A stretch of 37,323 nucleotides of DNA, taken from NCBI RefSeq assembly GCF_900163635.1, contig NZ_FUID01000011.1, positions 1-37,323 on the forward strand. The letters are read 5' to 3'. The DNA comes from Leucobacter sp. 7(1) (GTDB lineage Bacteria > Actinomycetota > Actinomycetes > Actinomycetales > Microbacteriaceae). The position numbers and the translations under genes are program-made. Shown here piece after piece: positions 37,273-37,323 of the stretch (position 1 is the stretch's first letter; every line of letters starts with the position of its first letter). The notes below the pieces were generated by a model, which was not told the DNA's origin, searched no databases, and was given only the letters and a program-made list of their open reading frames with translations.

Positions 37273-37320
37273 GTGGTGAGTGCAACACCTGCCCTATCTC
37301 TAGCAGGAAGCCCTCACCAC
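37273..37320. other. Nested inverted repeat at the right edge
   Basis: GTGGTGAG (37273-37280) and CTCACCAC (37313-37320) enclose CCTGC (37288-37292) and GCAGG (37303-37307). It could be a terminator after the GntR gene, a leader RNA of the next gene, or one copy of an interspersed repeat. The element touches the window edge. Confidence 0.4.
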
Positions 37321-37323
37321 TGA

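Overview
The window is high-GC DNA, dense in genes, from an actinobacterial chromosome. The combination suggests the family Microbacteriaceae, perhaps Leucobacter, but I cannot fix the genus. Supporting signs are a homodimeric-type AceE, a LAxTG (sortase E type) wall-sorting signal, a DapC-type aminotransferase close to mycobacterial ones, YtrA- and PadR-type regulators, and several genes whose -10 box lies 6-7 nt before the start codon (leaderless transcripts). I see no IS element, phage gene or CRISPR array.

Left part (1-5.3 kb): a repeat-rich leader, an MFS transporter, two back-to-back GT4 glycosyltransferases, a convergent secreted CHAP-like wall hydrolase whose promoter carries a GTAAC direct repeat, and a tRNA-Ser(GGA) with a strong terminator.

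Surface-matrix operon (5.58-12.67 kb, + strand): a large secreted beta-helix protein; three proteins with SipW/TasA-type N-termini; a SipW-like S26B signal peptidase with a cytosolic heptad-repeat tail; and a LALTG wall-anchored protein. The first three genes are coupled by 4-bp overlaps. Hairpins and a C10 tract mark the borders of the main TasA-like gene. This is the most interesting system here: it looks like an actinobacterial counterpart of the Bacillus TasA/SipW fibre machinery, with a wall-anchored partner.

Middle (12.6-22.3 kb): DapC-type aminotransferase, PGPGW-motif membrane protein, DUF4870-like membrane protein, a winged-helix regulator without receiver domain, divergent upp/tadA sharing one -10 element, a four-gene ABC importer (polyamine/iron/phosphonate superfamily, substrate unknown) and an AlkD-type DNA glycosylase.

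Right (22.3-37.3 kb): aceE; a urate operon (OHCU decarboxylase, HIU hydrolase, uricase, NCS2 permease) that takes urate to allantoin; a peroxiredoxin sharing a TTCC-N7-GGAA element with that operon; a CPBP protease; a DnaA-box cluster; a PadR regulator with a membrane protein; a YtrA-like GntR/ABC/permease operon; and a phosphotriesterase-family hydrolase plus class III aminotransferase pair divergent from a GntR/FCD regulator.
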